From the NCBI GenBank assembly GCA_037783415.1, contig JAZGTN010000015.1, positions 2,480,001 to 2,544,000 of the forward strand: a stretch of 64,000 nucleotides of DNA. The letters run 5' to 3'. The notes beneath the pieces are model-generated. The model ran no database searches. It was given only the letters and a program-made list of their open reading frames with translations, and was not told the origin of the DNA. A program made the translations under genes and the position numbers. Positions 25,501 to 34,637 of this stretch are shown in pieces; positions within the stretch are counted from its first letter, which is position 1, and every line of letters starts with the position of its first letter. The stretch is from Leptasterias polaris. Its lineage: Eukaryota > Echinodermata > Asteroidea > Forcipulatida > Asteriidae.

Positions 25501-27584
25501 CCCGCTCGCACGTATGCATTATTTCTGGTAGGCGTACCGGTAGTTCGTATAAAGAATGGCGCTAACAATGTGACTTTCAACAAGTTTCCTTACTTCTGTT
25601 TCCCTATCAAAGAGAGTGACAAACAGTGAAAGTTTTCCTAAAATATCATAGCAAGGCTTGTATAGCTAATAAACTGGTGCACCCCCATGTGCCGTCCCCT
25701 CGCTGCTCGCCTCAAAAGACTGAATGTATTTGCATCAACACTCGGTGTGTAGGAAAATTATACAGGCCTTTTCACACCCAGACGTCAACATGAAATTTCT
25801 GTCTTGTTGTTGGCAATTTGGTTTGGCCTCTTATGTCAGATGTCATTGATAACAAATAATCCCTGAAAGTGTTATTGCTCACGGAATGTGTTTCGTTTAC
25901 CCGGCGAAATCTTGCAGAAACCCGTCATTCGGTCTATAGTGGGGGCCTTTTCCAAATCTCGCCCGGGTGTAGCGGCTCTGACGTAAGCCATAGGGCTGAA
26001 GGGTTCCGACAGACGGTGGGTTTCTACACGGTGTAAAAATATTTGAGTCCTGAGCCCTATAGCCGGAGTTGGAAATTGAGCTGCAGCCGCAGACGGAGTT
26101 TCCAAAGTGCTCAAAGTTGACAAAACCTGAAGTAGTCTCATCCAGCTGATATGTTTGTCAAGTAAAAATTGTGATGGCGCGGAGAACAAACTCTTCTTGG
26201 AAGAAACTTTTTATTACAAAACAACGACAATTTGCGTTTTTGCATTGACGTCACTTTTGTATCGGACATTTTCAAGGAGCAAAGTGTTCCTTTTGGCTCT
26301 CGGATAAACTCGCGGCGGTCGCAAACACTCCACGTTGAGCGAGACTTGGAGAGGAAGACCAACAATGACTACTGAAAAACGTCTTAGACATTGCAAACCC
26401 TCAAAATATTAAATGCCCAAGTACCGGCAATATGTGACTTTATACAAACATAGGCCTAGTGTTCTTTCATCGGTGAAATTCTAAAGAAAAGGGGTAAATG
26501 TTTGCTAAACTCTTCGACGCTTATTACAATAGTGGACTATAAAGGGTACTTTCTGTCTGAGAAGGGCGTTATTAGGAAACTGGTCATAGTCGACAGTCAC
26601 TAAACGCGATACACTCTAAAATGTTCCGGGCCAGAACTGATCCGGATCCGGGTCAGAATTAACCCGTTTCCGGGTACCATGGGACCGGAACCATTCATTT
26701 ATTTGTCGGCATAACCTGGAATCGGTGTCAAATTAACCCGGAAATGGCTCTACCTGATACAAAATCCGAGTTTAAATCCTATTTTAAACCACATTCCATG
26801 TGAGTACGACCCGGAAATTGGTCAGGCCCCCTTGGAAAACTCTAAAGCATATAGATAAGCATAATAATTCACAACGTAGTCCCGACACCATTCGCTCGCA
26901 GTTTTTTTTTTCATGGGGGCACAGTGGGGAGGGGGATTGTTTTCCAGTTCGTGAGAGTGCAGGGGCCATGTTTACCCCATTTTTAGGGCACTATCTTGAT
27001 TTTGAACCTATAACGTTTATCTTCATGATTTGTTTATTCGCTCAGTTTCAGGTGAACGGAATGGTGTTGACGATAGTGACTTCACCAGCGTCGCTCTGGA
27101 GGACAGCTCTGACCTGGAGGGGAATATCCACTTGAGACGGAGGCTACGTCACGACTCGGGCTCCCAACATGCACAGCGAAATTCCCTTGGACATGTCGAT
27201 TACAATCGAAACTTGCCAAAGCAACCGGCGGCCTACGATGATCAGGAGAGTGATCACGAGGTTGATGACGACACCAACTTCCCTAGCAACCTGTACGACA
27301 TACAAGAAAGGCGGGAAAGCGTTTTGAGTATAGAGGCGTGTCAGGAGATTGCCCCTAGAGTTGCCAACGAGGTGGGCAAGGCCGAAAAGAACGATAGTGA
27401 CGAAAATGACGACACGAATGGAGACCACACAACCAAAAAGAAGGATCCACGTGACTCTACTCCTGAATATAGAAAACTCCCATTATCAACTGATGTCAGG
27501 GTGTCGTGCTGGTTAAAAGGCATTCAAGATCCCACAGAAGTAACACCGCCTAAATTTGACAGAATTTTACCGGAAATTATTTGA
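16515..27584 (+). CDS. Unrecognised two-exon gene, disordered Ser/Pro/Arg-rich protein with acidic tail
   Basis: Exon 1 is 16515-17394 and exon 2 is 27052-27584, joined in phase (TCA G|gtaatt ... tttcag|GTGAAC) to give 470 aa. The 9.7-kb intron is full of repeats. Exon 1 is low-complexity and basic, with three spaced copies of G-S-P-x-I-x-R-R (GSPLIHRR, GSPMIVRR, GSPYIPRR) and many SP/TP sites. Exon 2 begins acidic and Ser-rich, contains a DSDENDDTNGDH stretch and ends VRVSCWLKGI followed by 22 residues. No folded domain, signal peptide or membrane segment is visible. The gene at 34638-36037 has the same intron phase, an acidic second exon and a similar R-V-x-x-W-L-x-G motif near its end. Function unknown; a kinase-regulated cytoskeletal or nuclear scaffold would be speculation. 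Confidence 0.7.
18757..18789. repeat. Perfect 14-bp inverted repeat
   Basis: Arms catggaggtaggaa (18757-18770) and ttcctacctccatg (18776-18789) flank a 5-base loop. The word ttcctacctccatgg also occurs at 42353, so it probably belongs to a repeat. Confidence 0.6.
19018..19248. repeat. Full foldback repeat copy
   Basis: The two halves, 19018-19113 and about 19115-19224, are imperfect reverse complements (agtaaactt / aagtttact; gtgtaaatct / agatttacac; gagtgttggctct / agagcctacactc). Each arm contains its own small hairpin, GGCTCT-loop-AGAGCC. A 20-base direct duplication (accctcaagtttactggtta) follows at 19207-19246. The long open frame 18919-19296 is a by-product of this repeat. Confidence 0.75.
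20370..20745 (+). repeat. Interspersed repeat (MITE-like)
   Basis: The segment with tttaaagggagggtatg, gcactggagagctgttgata, gcatctgaaagcacacag and aaattttcacaggtcattt resembles a high-copy echinoderm repeat that I recall from sea star sequences. That recollection could not be checked here. Confidence 0.5.
21585..21740. repeat. CCGG/CCGGGT-rich degenerate repeat cluster
   Basis: Variants of tgaCCCGGAatCCGGGTca and ccggaaat are repeated over about 150 bases. A similar cluster lies at 26625-26770 in the same intron. A run of 15 G lies just upstream at 21548-21562. Confidence 0.5.
21793..22098 (-). repeat. MITE with AGACCTTTCTATTGCAA-type ends
   Basis: In reverse orientation it aligns with the copies at 29781-30264 and 41779-42066: end words gttgcaatagact and tatacctttcttttgttga, with gaaattcaacacatat and the cggccgaatcttagcaaaac block inside. 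Clearly older than the other two copies. Confidence 0.6.
23385..24090 (+). repeat. 68-bp minisatellite, about ten copies
   Basis: The unit begins catgcaaagtttcaaatcct and includes actcatgtacatggtgttac. Unit starts at 23661, 23729, 23797, 23865 and 23933 show an exact 68-base period; flanking units at both ends are diverged. It lies in the 9.7-kb intron of the 16515-27584 gene. Confidence 0.9.
26625..26770. repeat. Second CCGG/CCGGGT-rich cluster
   Basis: Words such as gatccggatccgggtcag, aattaacccgtttccggg and ttaacccggaaat repeat here, resembling 21585-21740. It lies about 280 bases before exon 2 of the surrounding gene. Confidence 0.5.
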
Positions 27585-27722
27585 CAAACCCGGTTAATCA
27601 GACACGCCACTTGTGCATTAAAAGGTGAAACTTCGTTAGCGCCCATTTAAGGATTCCTAATTGGTCAACGAGGTTTCCCATTGTGATAGACTAGTGCTGT
27701 TACTGTAGTCAAAAGCAAAGTA

Positions 27723-27895
27723 TAGACCTTATGCATATGACGTCATTTGAGTAGGGCGCCCTCACCTAGAGGTCAAAAGGAAGATGCTCATTGGCCAGTC
27801 TTGTGCGCCGCGCGTACAAATCAGCGCGTTTCCATTGTTTCATCATCAGTTTACCTCTAAGATGGCGGTTTGGTGACGTCAATGCATAAGGTCTA
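27723..27895 (+). repeat. MITE with CRE-containing terminal inverted repeats, copy 1
   Basis: The ends tagaccttatgcatatgacg and tcaatgcataaggtcta are inverted repeats, and TA dinucleotides at both borders suggest a TA target site. TGACGTCA occurs near each end and aagatggcgg (YY1-like) lies inside. Nearly identical to 52231-52403. Confidence 0.85.
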
Positions 27896-27974
27896 TGTAG
27901 ATTTATTAAAATGCATTATTTGTTCAAGTTGTAGCAATCACGCATCATCCAGGCAAAATTTTATAGAGCTGCTT

Positions 27975-28240
27975 AAAGGAGGGTCATTGATTGGTTTTTG
28001 CCAACGTAATGCTGATTTATAGGCAAAATTGTAAAGAAAGATACAATAAAAGTCACATGTGAGAGTTTCAGCTGAATACAGTGTCTTCTTGCTGAGAAAA
28101 CAGCAACACAAAATTTCACGGTATTTTCATCAAGAACGTCGAATCCATCTACGTTTAGCGAAGTGTCAGCAGGTACTAACCGCATCTCTGACCGCATCTC
28201 TGGCCGCAGCATTGTGAACAGACATCCAACCTCAGAAATC
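27975..28240 (+). repeat. Interspersed repeat, related to 14755-14970
   Basis: Shared blocks are tgccaacgtaatgctgattt, gagtttcagctgaataca and tcaagaacgtcgaatccat. A direct duplication of accgcatctctg occurs at 28180-28202. Confidence 0.65.
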
Positions 28241-28399
28241 TGATAAACGATTCATGCATGGATAATTTCTCAGATCCAAATGTTTTGGATGAAAAATGAT
28301 CCAAACCAAATTACTTCGAAGGAAATCCTCTCTCAAAACGGTTTTTACTATCAACAGCTGCAGGGCTTCTCACAAAGTAAGTTTTTTCGGTCATAGGCT

Positions 28400-28795
28400 G
28401 AAATATTGCTTAGAACAATTTTCTGCTTTGCCGAAATGAGCAGGATACCAGTCACAACTGTACAAGTGATACGATGTTTTAGCTGGTGACCTTATTCTGG
28501 TGAGCAGAGTTTTGTTTTGCTTAGCTACTTTTTGTCTCTAAGAAGCTCTATGAATTTGGGCCATGGGCGCAGTTACTGCAGTTAGAAACGATGTGACGTA
28601 CGAGTAGAATTTGTGACTTTTTTGCAGAAATTATCAAGCACCAATGTCTGCTTAAAGCACATAGTAACTAAGCACAACAAATTGCTTACCCGTTTAAGGT
28701 AACCAGCGAGAATATTATTGTCACATTGTGACTGGTTTTTGCTTAACGGGAAGCACCATTTTCTGCTTTTATAGCTTTATGAAATTGGTCACTGA
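28400..28795 (+). repeat. Two adjacent MITE copies of the AGCTGCTTAAGCA family
   Basis: One copy ends at agaagctctatgaatttggg (about 28561). The other runs from tctgcttaaagcacatag (28646) to tttatagctttatgaaattg (28790). Both keep the internal accagc and tgtgac blocks. Confidence 0.55.
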
Positions 28796-29464
28796 TTGAC
28801 TGATCTGTAAAAAGCTGACTAAAAGTTGGAATTTGTACTGGCCCAATATGGGACTACGACTGATCTGAATAAGTGTCTCTGGCTGTGGCTACGGCTATAG
28901 ATCTATATGTTTCTTTCATACTTCAGCACTGAGGAGCAGCCACTATATCTTGTTATAGTTAGAATACAAATCAGCATGAAATGTGCCTTCACTTTTTCAG
29001 AGATAACAACATAATATTTTGCAATTCTTTTTAATATGAATGCATTAAACCTAATCACAATTTAATTGGATGCATAGCATTTCGTGTCATTTTTATTCGT
29101 GTATAATTTACCGTTATTTAAACATAAGCTAAGAAAATAATAAATCAATTGGTGAATTGAAGCAACTAGTTTGGAATTTGTTGTTAATATCCGTGTGACT
29201 TTTTCGAAATGAAATGCGTTAATAAGAAAATTTTGCGACTTCGAGGGAAAGTCTTGAAATTGTCCATAAAATTTGACGTCAATATTTAGGTCTTGTAAAC
29301 AAATGCAATGATAATCTTTCATTGAAATGCGCCCTTTTCAATCAAAAGGTATGATCTTACAAGCGCCTGTTCGTCGGGCCCTAAGAATTCCGGAAACCAA
29401 CTGAACTCCTTAGGATCATGCATCACCGGCAGCCAAATGGGCGCACATGTTGCTAATCATTCAC

Positions 29465-29590
29465 ATCGCTCTTTCTAACCCTATTTGGGACCCATTTATA
29501 CTCCCGGGTGATGAGAAGCAATTATGGTTAAAAGTGTCTTATAACTCAACGACACAACTGTCACGACCGGGGTTCGAACCCACACTCCGA
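29465..29590 (-). repeat. 5'-truncated SINE, relative of the 967-1362 element
   Basis: On the minus strand gtgtgggttcgaaccccggt (B box GGTTCGAACCC), followed by cgtgacagttgtgtcgttga and a gacactt block, matches the head of the 967-1362 SINE. The body then changes to tcacccgggagtataaatgg, indicating a different subfamily. The A-box half is missing. Confidence 0.65.
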
Positions 29591-29780
29591 CGACTCGGTG
29601 TTGTTTTATACATAATGAGAGAAGAGTTTGGGAACGTTTTGCAGGTAACAAACGTTCCTGATGTCGACATTTTGAGCCAATGCGATGGGCAATTTTAGAG
29701 AGTGTATGGCTCTTTTTGAAATCACGGTTTGGGTTTGGGCTCCGGGCTAGGGCTCCGTAGTATAATATACGTTTTCATAT

Positions 29781-30264
29781 TAGACCTTTCTATTGCAACG
29801 GCCCAAGTTTTTGCCAACTGAGGTTGGAAAACTATGGAAAGCCACAAATGCAAAACAAAAACAGTCGGTCACATCACAATTTGTAACAATATCAAATAAT
29901 AAACCACAAGGGAAACTGACTGGGCAAATCCTTAAATGATTTTGGGTTGAACAAAGAAAAGTTGACCAGAGCGGGACCTGAACCAACGACCTCCGGCCCA
30001 ACGCACGTTGGTTCAGGTCCCGCTCTGGTCAACTTTTCTTTGTTCAACCCAAAATCAATTTGTAACAATATTACACAAATATTCAAATAGTGTTGAATTT
30101 TCGTAAACAAAGCAACCAATTATGGGATATATTTTATTTATTTGAAAGTTTGCAAAAAATGTTGAATTTGTTCACAATATCTGTTAACAGGATTGAATGT
30201 TTTGCCAACATTCGGTCGTCCATGCCAACCTGCACGATTTGTTTACCAACAATAGAAAGGTCTA
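29781..30264 (+). repeat. MITE with AGACCTTTCTATTGCAA ends, interrupted by a SINE
   Basis: Ends tagacctttctattgcaacg and caacaatagaaaggtcta are inverted repeats. The interior (gaaagtttgc, aaatgttgaattt, catgccaacctgcacg) aligns with 41779-42066. A retroposed foldback insert at 29893-30055 splits it and is flanked by a 16-base direct repeat. Confidence 0.8.
29893..30055. mobile_element. Retroposed foldback SINE with 16-bp target duplication
   Basis: Perfect 51-base arms (29938-29988 and 30006-30056) surround a 17-base loop. The insert is flanked by identical copies of CAATTTGTAACAATAT (29877-29892 and 30056-30071). The arm word gttggttcaggtcccgc resembles a pol III B box, and the non-palindromic part (ataaaccacaagggaaactg) recurs at 63145, identifying a SINE family. 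Confidence 0.8.
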
Positions 30265-31429
30265 TAACTGACTGAACCTGTGAAAAGGGCTCAGGTTGTC
30301 TACACTTTGTGTTCATGTGTTATATGCAGTGACAATCGGGAGATATTAAGGTCACATTAGTACCATTGCAATGCGGGACAAAAGAAAGCCGACGATCTTT
30401 TCAAATGCTGACGAGTCAGGATTCTAACGTGCATAACCACAGAGAGTGGGCGAACGTATTCATTGATTTCTCCTTTGACATGATCCCTGGCCACAGCACA
30501 AGAGGGCGCTATCAATGATTTGGTTCAAGTAGGTGGAAGCTTCTCATAGCAACCAAAGCACAAAGCCAAATATTCCAAAACTATTAAAAGGTCTCCCAGC
30601 CCTTTGTAAACAAATCAAATACATTTTCTGTTACTTTAGTCTTAATGTAAAGTCTGTTCTGGATGGCAATTGTCCCCATGATGATTTTGTAAAAACAAGT
30701 TAGACGGTGGTAGCCTCTTCGACAAGCTAGTGTGTCCCAATTGTGTAGAGAGTATTTTTTGATAACGCAAAGTTACCGGTGAAAAAGTTGGCCTAGTTAT
30801 CTAAATTATTTTCCAACAGCGGGTTTTGAGGTGACCAGTATATATCAATTTTCTGGTATCATTTAACATACGGTCGTTGTAGAGTTACTCTCGGCAAGGG
30901 GTGCTATGGTGACACTGAAGGAACGTCCCAAATCACAGATTATGCACATTTTTTTGTTTTTGCAATATCGTGCGTTTTGTTGTTTGTAAGGTGGTTGGTA
31001 ATTGACCCCAAATCGCCAAGCCAAAACTGCTTCACAATGACAGTAATGAAAGATTATCGACTCGATCAAAGTTCAGCAGGCCTTGGTTAAAGATCGCTTC
31101 AAAAATTATTTTAGCTGCACTTTGATTTTCTATATCCAAGTTCAATCTGGAGAATGGCGAGACTGATGCAAGTCTTTCATCCTGACTGGACTACGAAAGT
31201 CCAGTTCATGACGACTTGCCAACTATATTGAACCAATAACTTTAACCCTTTTACTGTACTTGAGTGTTGTTCTTTGTATGTGTTTTGTAAGTAATGTTTA
31301 ATAAATGCCTGATAAACGATGACAATGGCATGAGGGAGAAAATGTTACAATTATGTTCTCCCTTACCAATTTTTGAAATTGGTTGACGGGAATCGACGGC
31401 TAAATTGAATTCTCATTTTATTGACAGGC

Positions 31430-31624
31430 CAGATATCCTCAAGGCCCGCTGTGTTAATCGAATATCGTCCAGCCTCAACCCCTACAAAAAGAAGATCGAT
31501 CACCACATTCAAAATAATCGATTCGAACGAGTTGTGTTTATTTGCCGACCCCGAGAATTGTCAAAGGCTAAGAAAACGGTGTGTTGGTGGATTAGGACGG
31601 GCAAGACATGCCTTATTTTGACAC
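31430..31624 (+). CDS. Possible alternative terminal exon
   Basis: An acceptor (ttttattgacag|GCCAG) opens a 64-codon frame to TGA at 31622-31624. With the phase-1 leftover G of the 16515-17394 exon it would read in frame (SSSS-GQISSRPAVLIEY). The product is basic and Ser/Arg-rich with three cysteines. It could equally be a chance open frame; no polyadenylation or transcript evidence is available. Confidence 0.3.
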
Positions 31625-31660
31625 TGTTCCATTCTTAGCCCGGGGGTTATCCTATTTTAA

Positions 31661-32544
31661 CCTCTACCTGCGACGTCACGCCTTTGTTTCACCGCTCCAT
31701 TATTTTGTAGGAATGGAGCGATAGAGACATCTCCTCTCCAGTATTTGGGAGGGCAATGTCTCCACCACTCTATTCGTGCAAAATAATGGAGCTGAGAAAG
31801 AGCAAAGAAATAGACATGGTTTTTACTATTGACTAAAATGCAATCTTACATTAGTAATTTTTCATTTTAAACACACTTCAAAATAATGTAGCAATACAAC
31901 AACAAAGTTTATTGTTTTCCCAAGCCATTCACAGATTTCAAAGAAACATAGCAATGTGATAACTAAAATAACGAATTGCTTCTTTTCCAGACGTAGTTGT
32001 TCTTCTTAGACTTACTTCAGTCTTACATGTTTAACACAATCAAAAACCTTACAGACAATTAAATGTTTCTTTTCTCAGACACGGTGGTTTTTCTTAAACT
32101 TACTTGAGTTTTACATAAATAATTTTTAACACAGTTGAAAGTGTTGTACAAATCAAAATCCTTAAAGTATCTCATTATCAGATATGTCGGAAACAATCGG
32201 GTGATAGGTATAATTTTCTAATTTTACTTGCGATGTATGTTTCAAGCCCAAAACATCAGCCACAGCATCATCAGTGTTATACTCCTCACTCTCTTCTGGC
32301 CGAAATACGTTCTGTGTTAGAAATAGTTCACTACCGCTATCACTATCGCTGTAACTCCAAGACATGTTGACGCAGTACTGAATGTATAGAGCTACATCAA
32401 AACAATCTTTTTATACATGACTGCATTTGTAGAGTTACGCAACAAAAACAACAGAACAATATCGCTCCATTCCTGCAAAGATCGCTCCATTCCTACAAAA
32501 TAATGGAGCGGTGGAAACAAAAGGCGTGACGTCGCAGGTAGAGG
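31661..32544. mobile_element. Non-autonomous piggyBac-like DNA transposon
   Basis: TTAA flanks both ends (31657-31660 and 32545-32548). Terminal inverted repeats of about 64 bases begin CCTCTACCTGCGACGTCACG; they differ only by two single-base indels. A TTAA target and CC-starting ends are piggyBac features. At 884 bases it cannot encode a full transposase; it carries only the short minus-strand frame at 32162-32365. Confidence 0.8.
32162..32365 (-). pseudogene. Short acidic ORF inside the TTAA element (transposase N-terminal remnant?)
   Basis: 67 codons from ATG 32365 to a stop at 32162, preceded on the minus strand by a TATA-like tataaaa near 32415. The product is acidic and Ser-rich (SYSDSDSGSE, FRPEESEEYNTDDA). 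piggyBac transposases often begin with an acidic low-complexity region, so an N-terminal remnant is plausible. No catalytic residues are present. Confidence 0.45.
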
Positions 32545-32553
32545 TTAAGTCGC

Positions 32554-32652
32554 ATAATGCCCTCGGTGCACGCCATTCGTGGGTGAGAATGGCCCTCGGG
32601 CTTCGCCCTCGGGCCATTCTCACCCACGAATGGCGCGCACCTCGGGCATTAT
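32554..32652. repeat. Long hairpin repeat next to the TTAA element
   Basis: Arms 32554-32601 and 32605-32652 (48 bases, five mismatches) surround a 3-base centre. The core cgccattcgtgggtgagaat is perfectly paired. It starts a few bases after the right TTAA of the neighbouring transposon. Confidence 0.8.
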
Positions 32653-32815
32653 CCTTTACGTATAGGGTTGATATTTTACCGTTCCAAATGCTATTGATCA
32701 TTCCGTGTTAACTTCAACGAGTTTTAACAAGTAGCGCCTGCACTTTTGGGAAGTCATATTTTGTCACTTCAACTAAGTGCATAACAAGTAAACGAGTGCA
32801 TACAAGGCTAAATTT

Positions 32816-33015
32816 AGTCTTGGTTCCAAGACGCTCCAGTTGTGTAGTCACGAAAACCGAACCGCTATCTAAACCGCTATCACCCCAATAACCACTCGCC
32901 ACTAGAGGGCGCTATCACTCCCGTAACCGCGCTATCACACCACGAACTGCGGTTAGGTTTTCGTGACTACATGTGTTCGTGACTACAGAACTGGAGCGTC
33001 TTGGAACCAAGACTA
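32816..33015. repeat. MITE with GTCTTGGTTCCAAGACGCTCCAG ends
   Basis: Inverted ends gtcttggttccaagacgctc and gagcgtcttggaaccaagac are flanked by TA on both sides. Inner inverted words tgtagtcacgaaaac and gttttcgtgactaca extend the stem. The interior repeats ccgctatc several times. About 200 bases in total. Confidence 0.8.
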
Positions 33016-34637
33016 GGCTAAATCATACATGATGGACAGACACCAAGTGACTTACAACAAGATCGTTCCCATGTTCTCTTTAGGCTCGAGACCCCTTAAA
33101 GCAATATGTTAAACCTTATCAAGGAGTGCTCCTGCGGGAACGTCAAGCTTTCTCAGGCCATCAAAAGCTCCCCGACGAATAAATTCTATCGATCTAAGCC
33201 TTTTTAGGAAGAAGAAAAAAAATACTTTTGTTCATGAAAGCAGTTTCACTAGAGAGGGTTAAACGTAGGTAGTACTGACTATAGAAAAGTATAAGTGGTG
33301 GTAGATTATTGAAAGACATGTGGATCGGTGGTTGAACAGATAGCGGGGTGTGTAAATTATTTAAACACGCTGAAATGATATCCTCTTAGTTGGTATAAAC
33401 GATCATGGTTGTGACATTGCTGTACAACCTGTATTACTGTGACAATTTAGATCGTGGATTTGTCAATTATGTTGTTCGTGTTGAGTGTCTGCAACATTAA
33501 GATCTTCAATACATAAGAGACGATAACGCTTGATGAAGGCTCTTGTTGACTCATCTTTAGAACCTAAGTTTATCTTAGGAGTGTAATCACAATCCATTGT
33601 TTCTAGGAGGCTCGACCAAGGATTGGGTGAGAAAGGACAGACATGAGCAAACTTCTTAAGACCTACTGGATCCACTGTATTAAAAGCCAAGCACTCACCA
33701 ACGGTTGAAAATCTGTCAGCATTCAATGTGGGGGGAAAAAACACCGTGACGAGATGATTCTGTTTTTGGAATATGACCACCTGGTTTGTTTTCAATGCGA
33801 CTAGTTAAGAGAACTCGAAGCGGCCATCTTGGATTGACCTTCGTGGTGCTTGAGATGGGATTGACATCGACTTTGACAAAATACTGGTTGCGTTTGAAGT
33901 GATTAATTTATGAACGTTTGTTGGAAACAAACTTGTGTGATGTACTAGAACTCGCCAGGTGTGGGTAGGTCATTGGACTTTGTTCTGCTCTCAGTTACGA
34001 TTTGCTATCGATATCACGGCGTCTACCCTCCAGTTACATGAATCCTGACTGGTCGATGTCAAATGAAAATTGGCACCATGGTAACGTATTTCATGTCATT
34101 GTGACATTTACCAGAATGCCTGTTTTGTCTTTGCTCGTGGGGCTTGGCCATGAACCCCGGTCCACTGAGAGGCGTCGACCTGGTGACTTCGCAGAGGTGT
34201 TAACATGTCAGCAAAGTTATGAATTACAACCAGGCGGTTGTATCTTTATGATTTGACCGAAGAAAAGGTATCACTGTTTGTTTTATTTGATGAGGAGCTA
34301 AAACTAACCCACTGTCCACACCATTGTAAGATTGAACCCAATTCTATCTGATTAATGGGGACGATGTTATTATAGTTATACAATCGTTTTATTCTCTGGG
34401 ACGCCTCCATCAAACCGTTCGGAATTACTTGAACTTTGTTTCCCGCGAAATTTATGACATATTGCAGCCGTTTTTTTTTTACAAGAGCTGTGATAAACCA
34501 GTACAGTTTGGCCTGCACAATGTTACTTTTATGTCCAATAGATTTTCACACACGGTTGAATTGAGCCGTGGTTTGTTGACATGAAAACTGTGTCTCTAAA
34601 AATTTAAGAAATTTGTCACAATGAAAGACACCTTACA
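33016..34637. other. Interval without a supported gene
   Basis: The minus-strand open frame 33463-33795 (110 codons, TTG start) is long for this AT-rich DNA but has no recognised motif or splice partner. The remainder should contain the promoter of the gene starting at 34638. Confidence 0.35.

Noticed and set aside
25872..26189. 105-codon minus-strand ORF
   Set aside because: No motif, no splice partner, and the region looks like repeat-derived sequence (tgagccctatagccggag type words).
26238..26300. Another copy of the CRE/YY1 MITE
   Set aside because: Only gcattgacgtcac matches; the rest cannot be aligned.
33463..33795. 110-codon minus-strand ORF
   Set aside because: Begins at TTG, no recognised domain or neighbouring exon in phase; mentioned only as an interval comment.
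34246..34518. 90-codon minus-strand ORF
   Set aside because: Same reasons; lies in the probable promoter of the 34638 gene.
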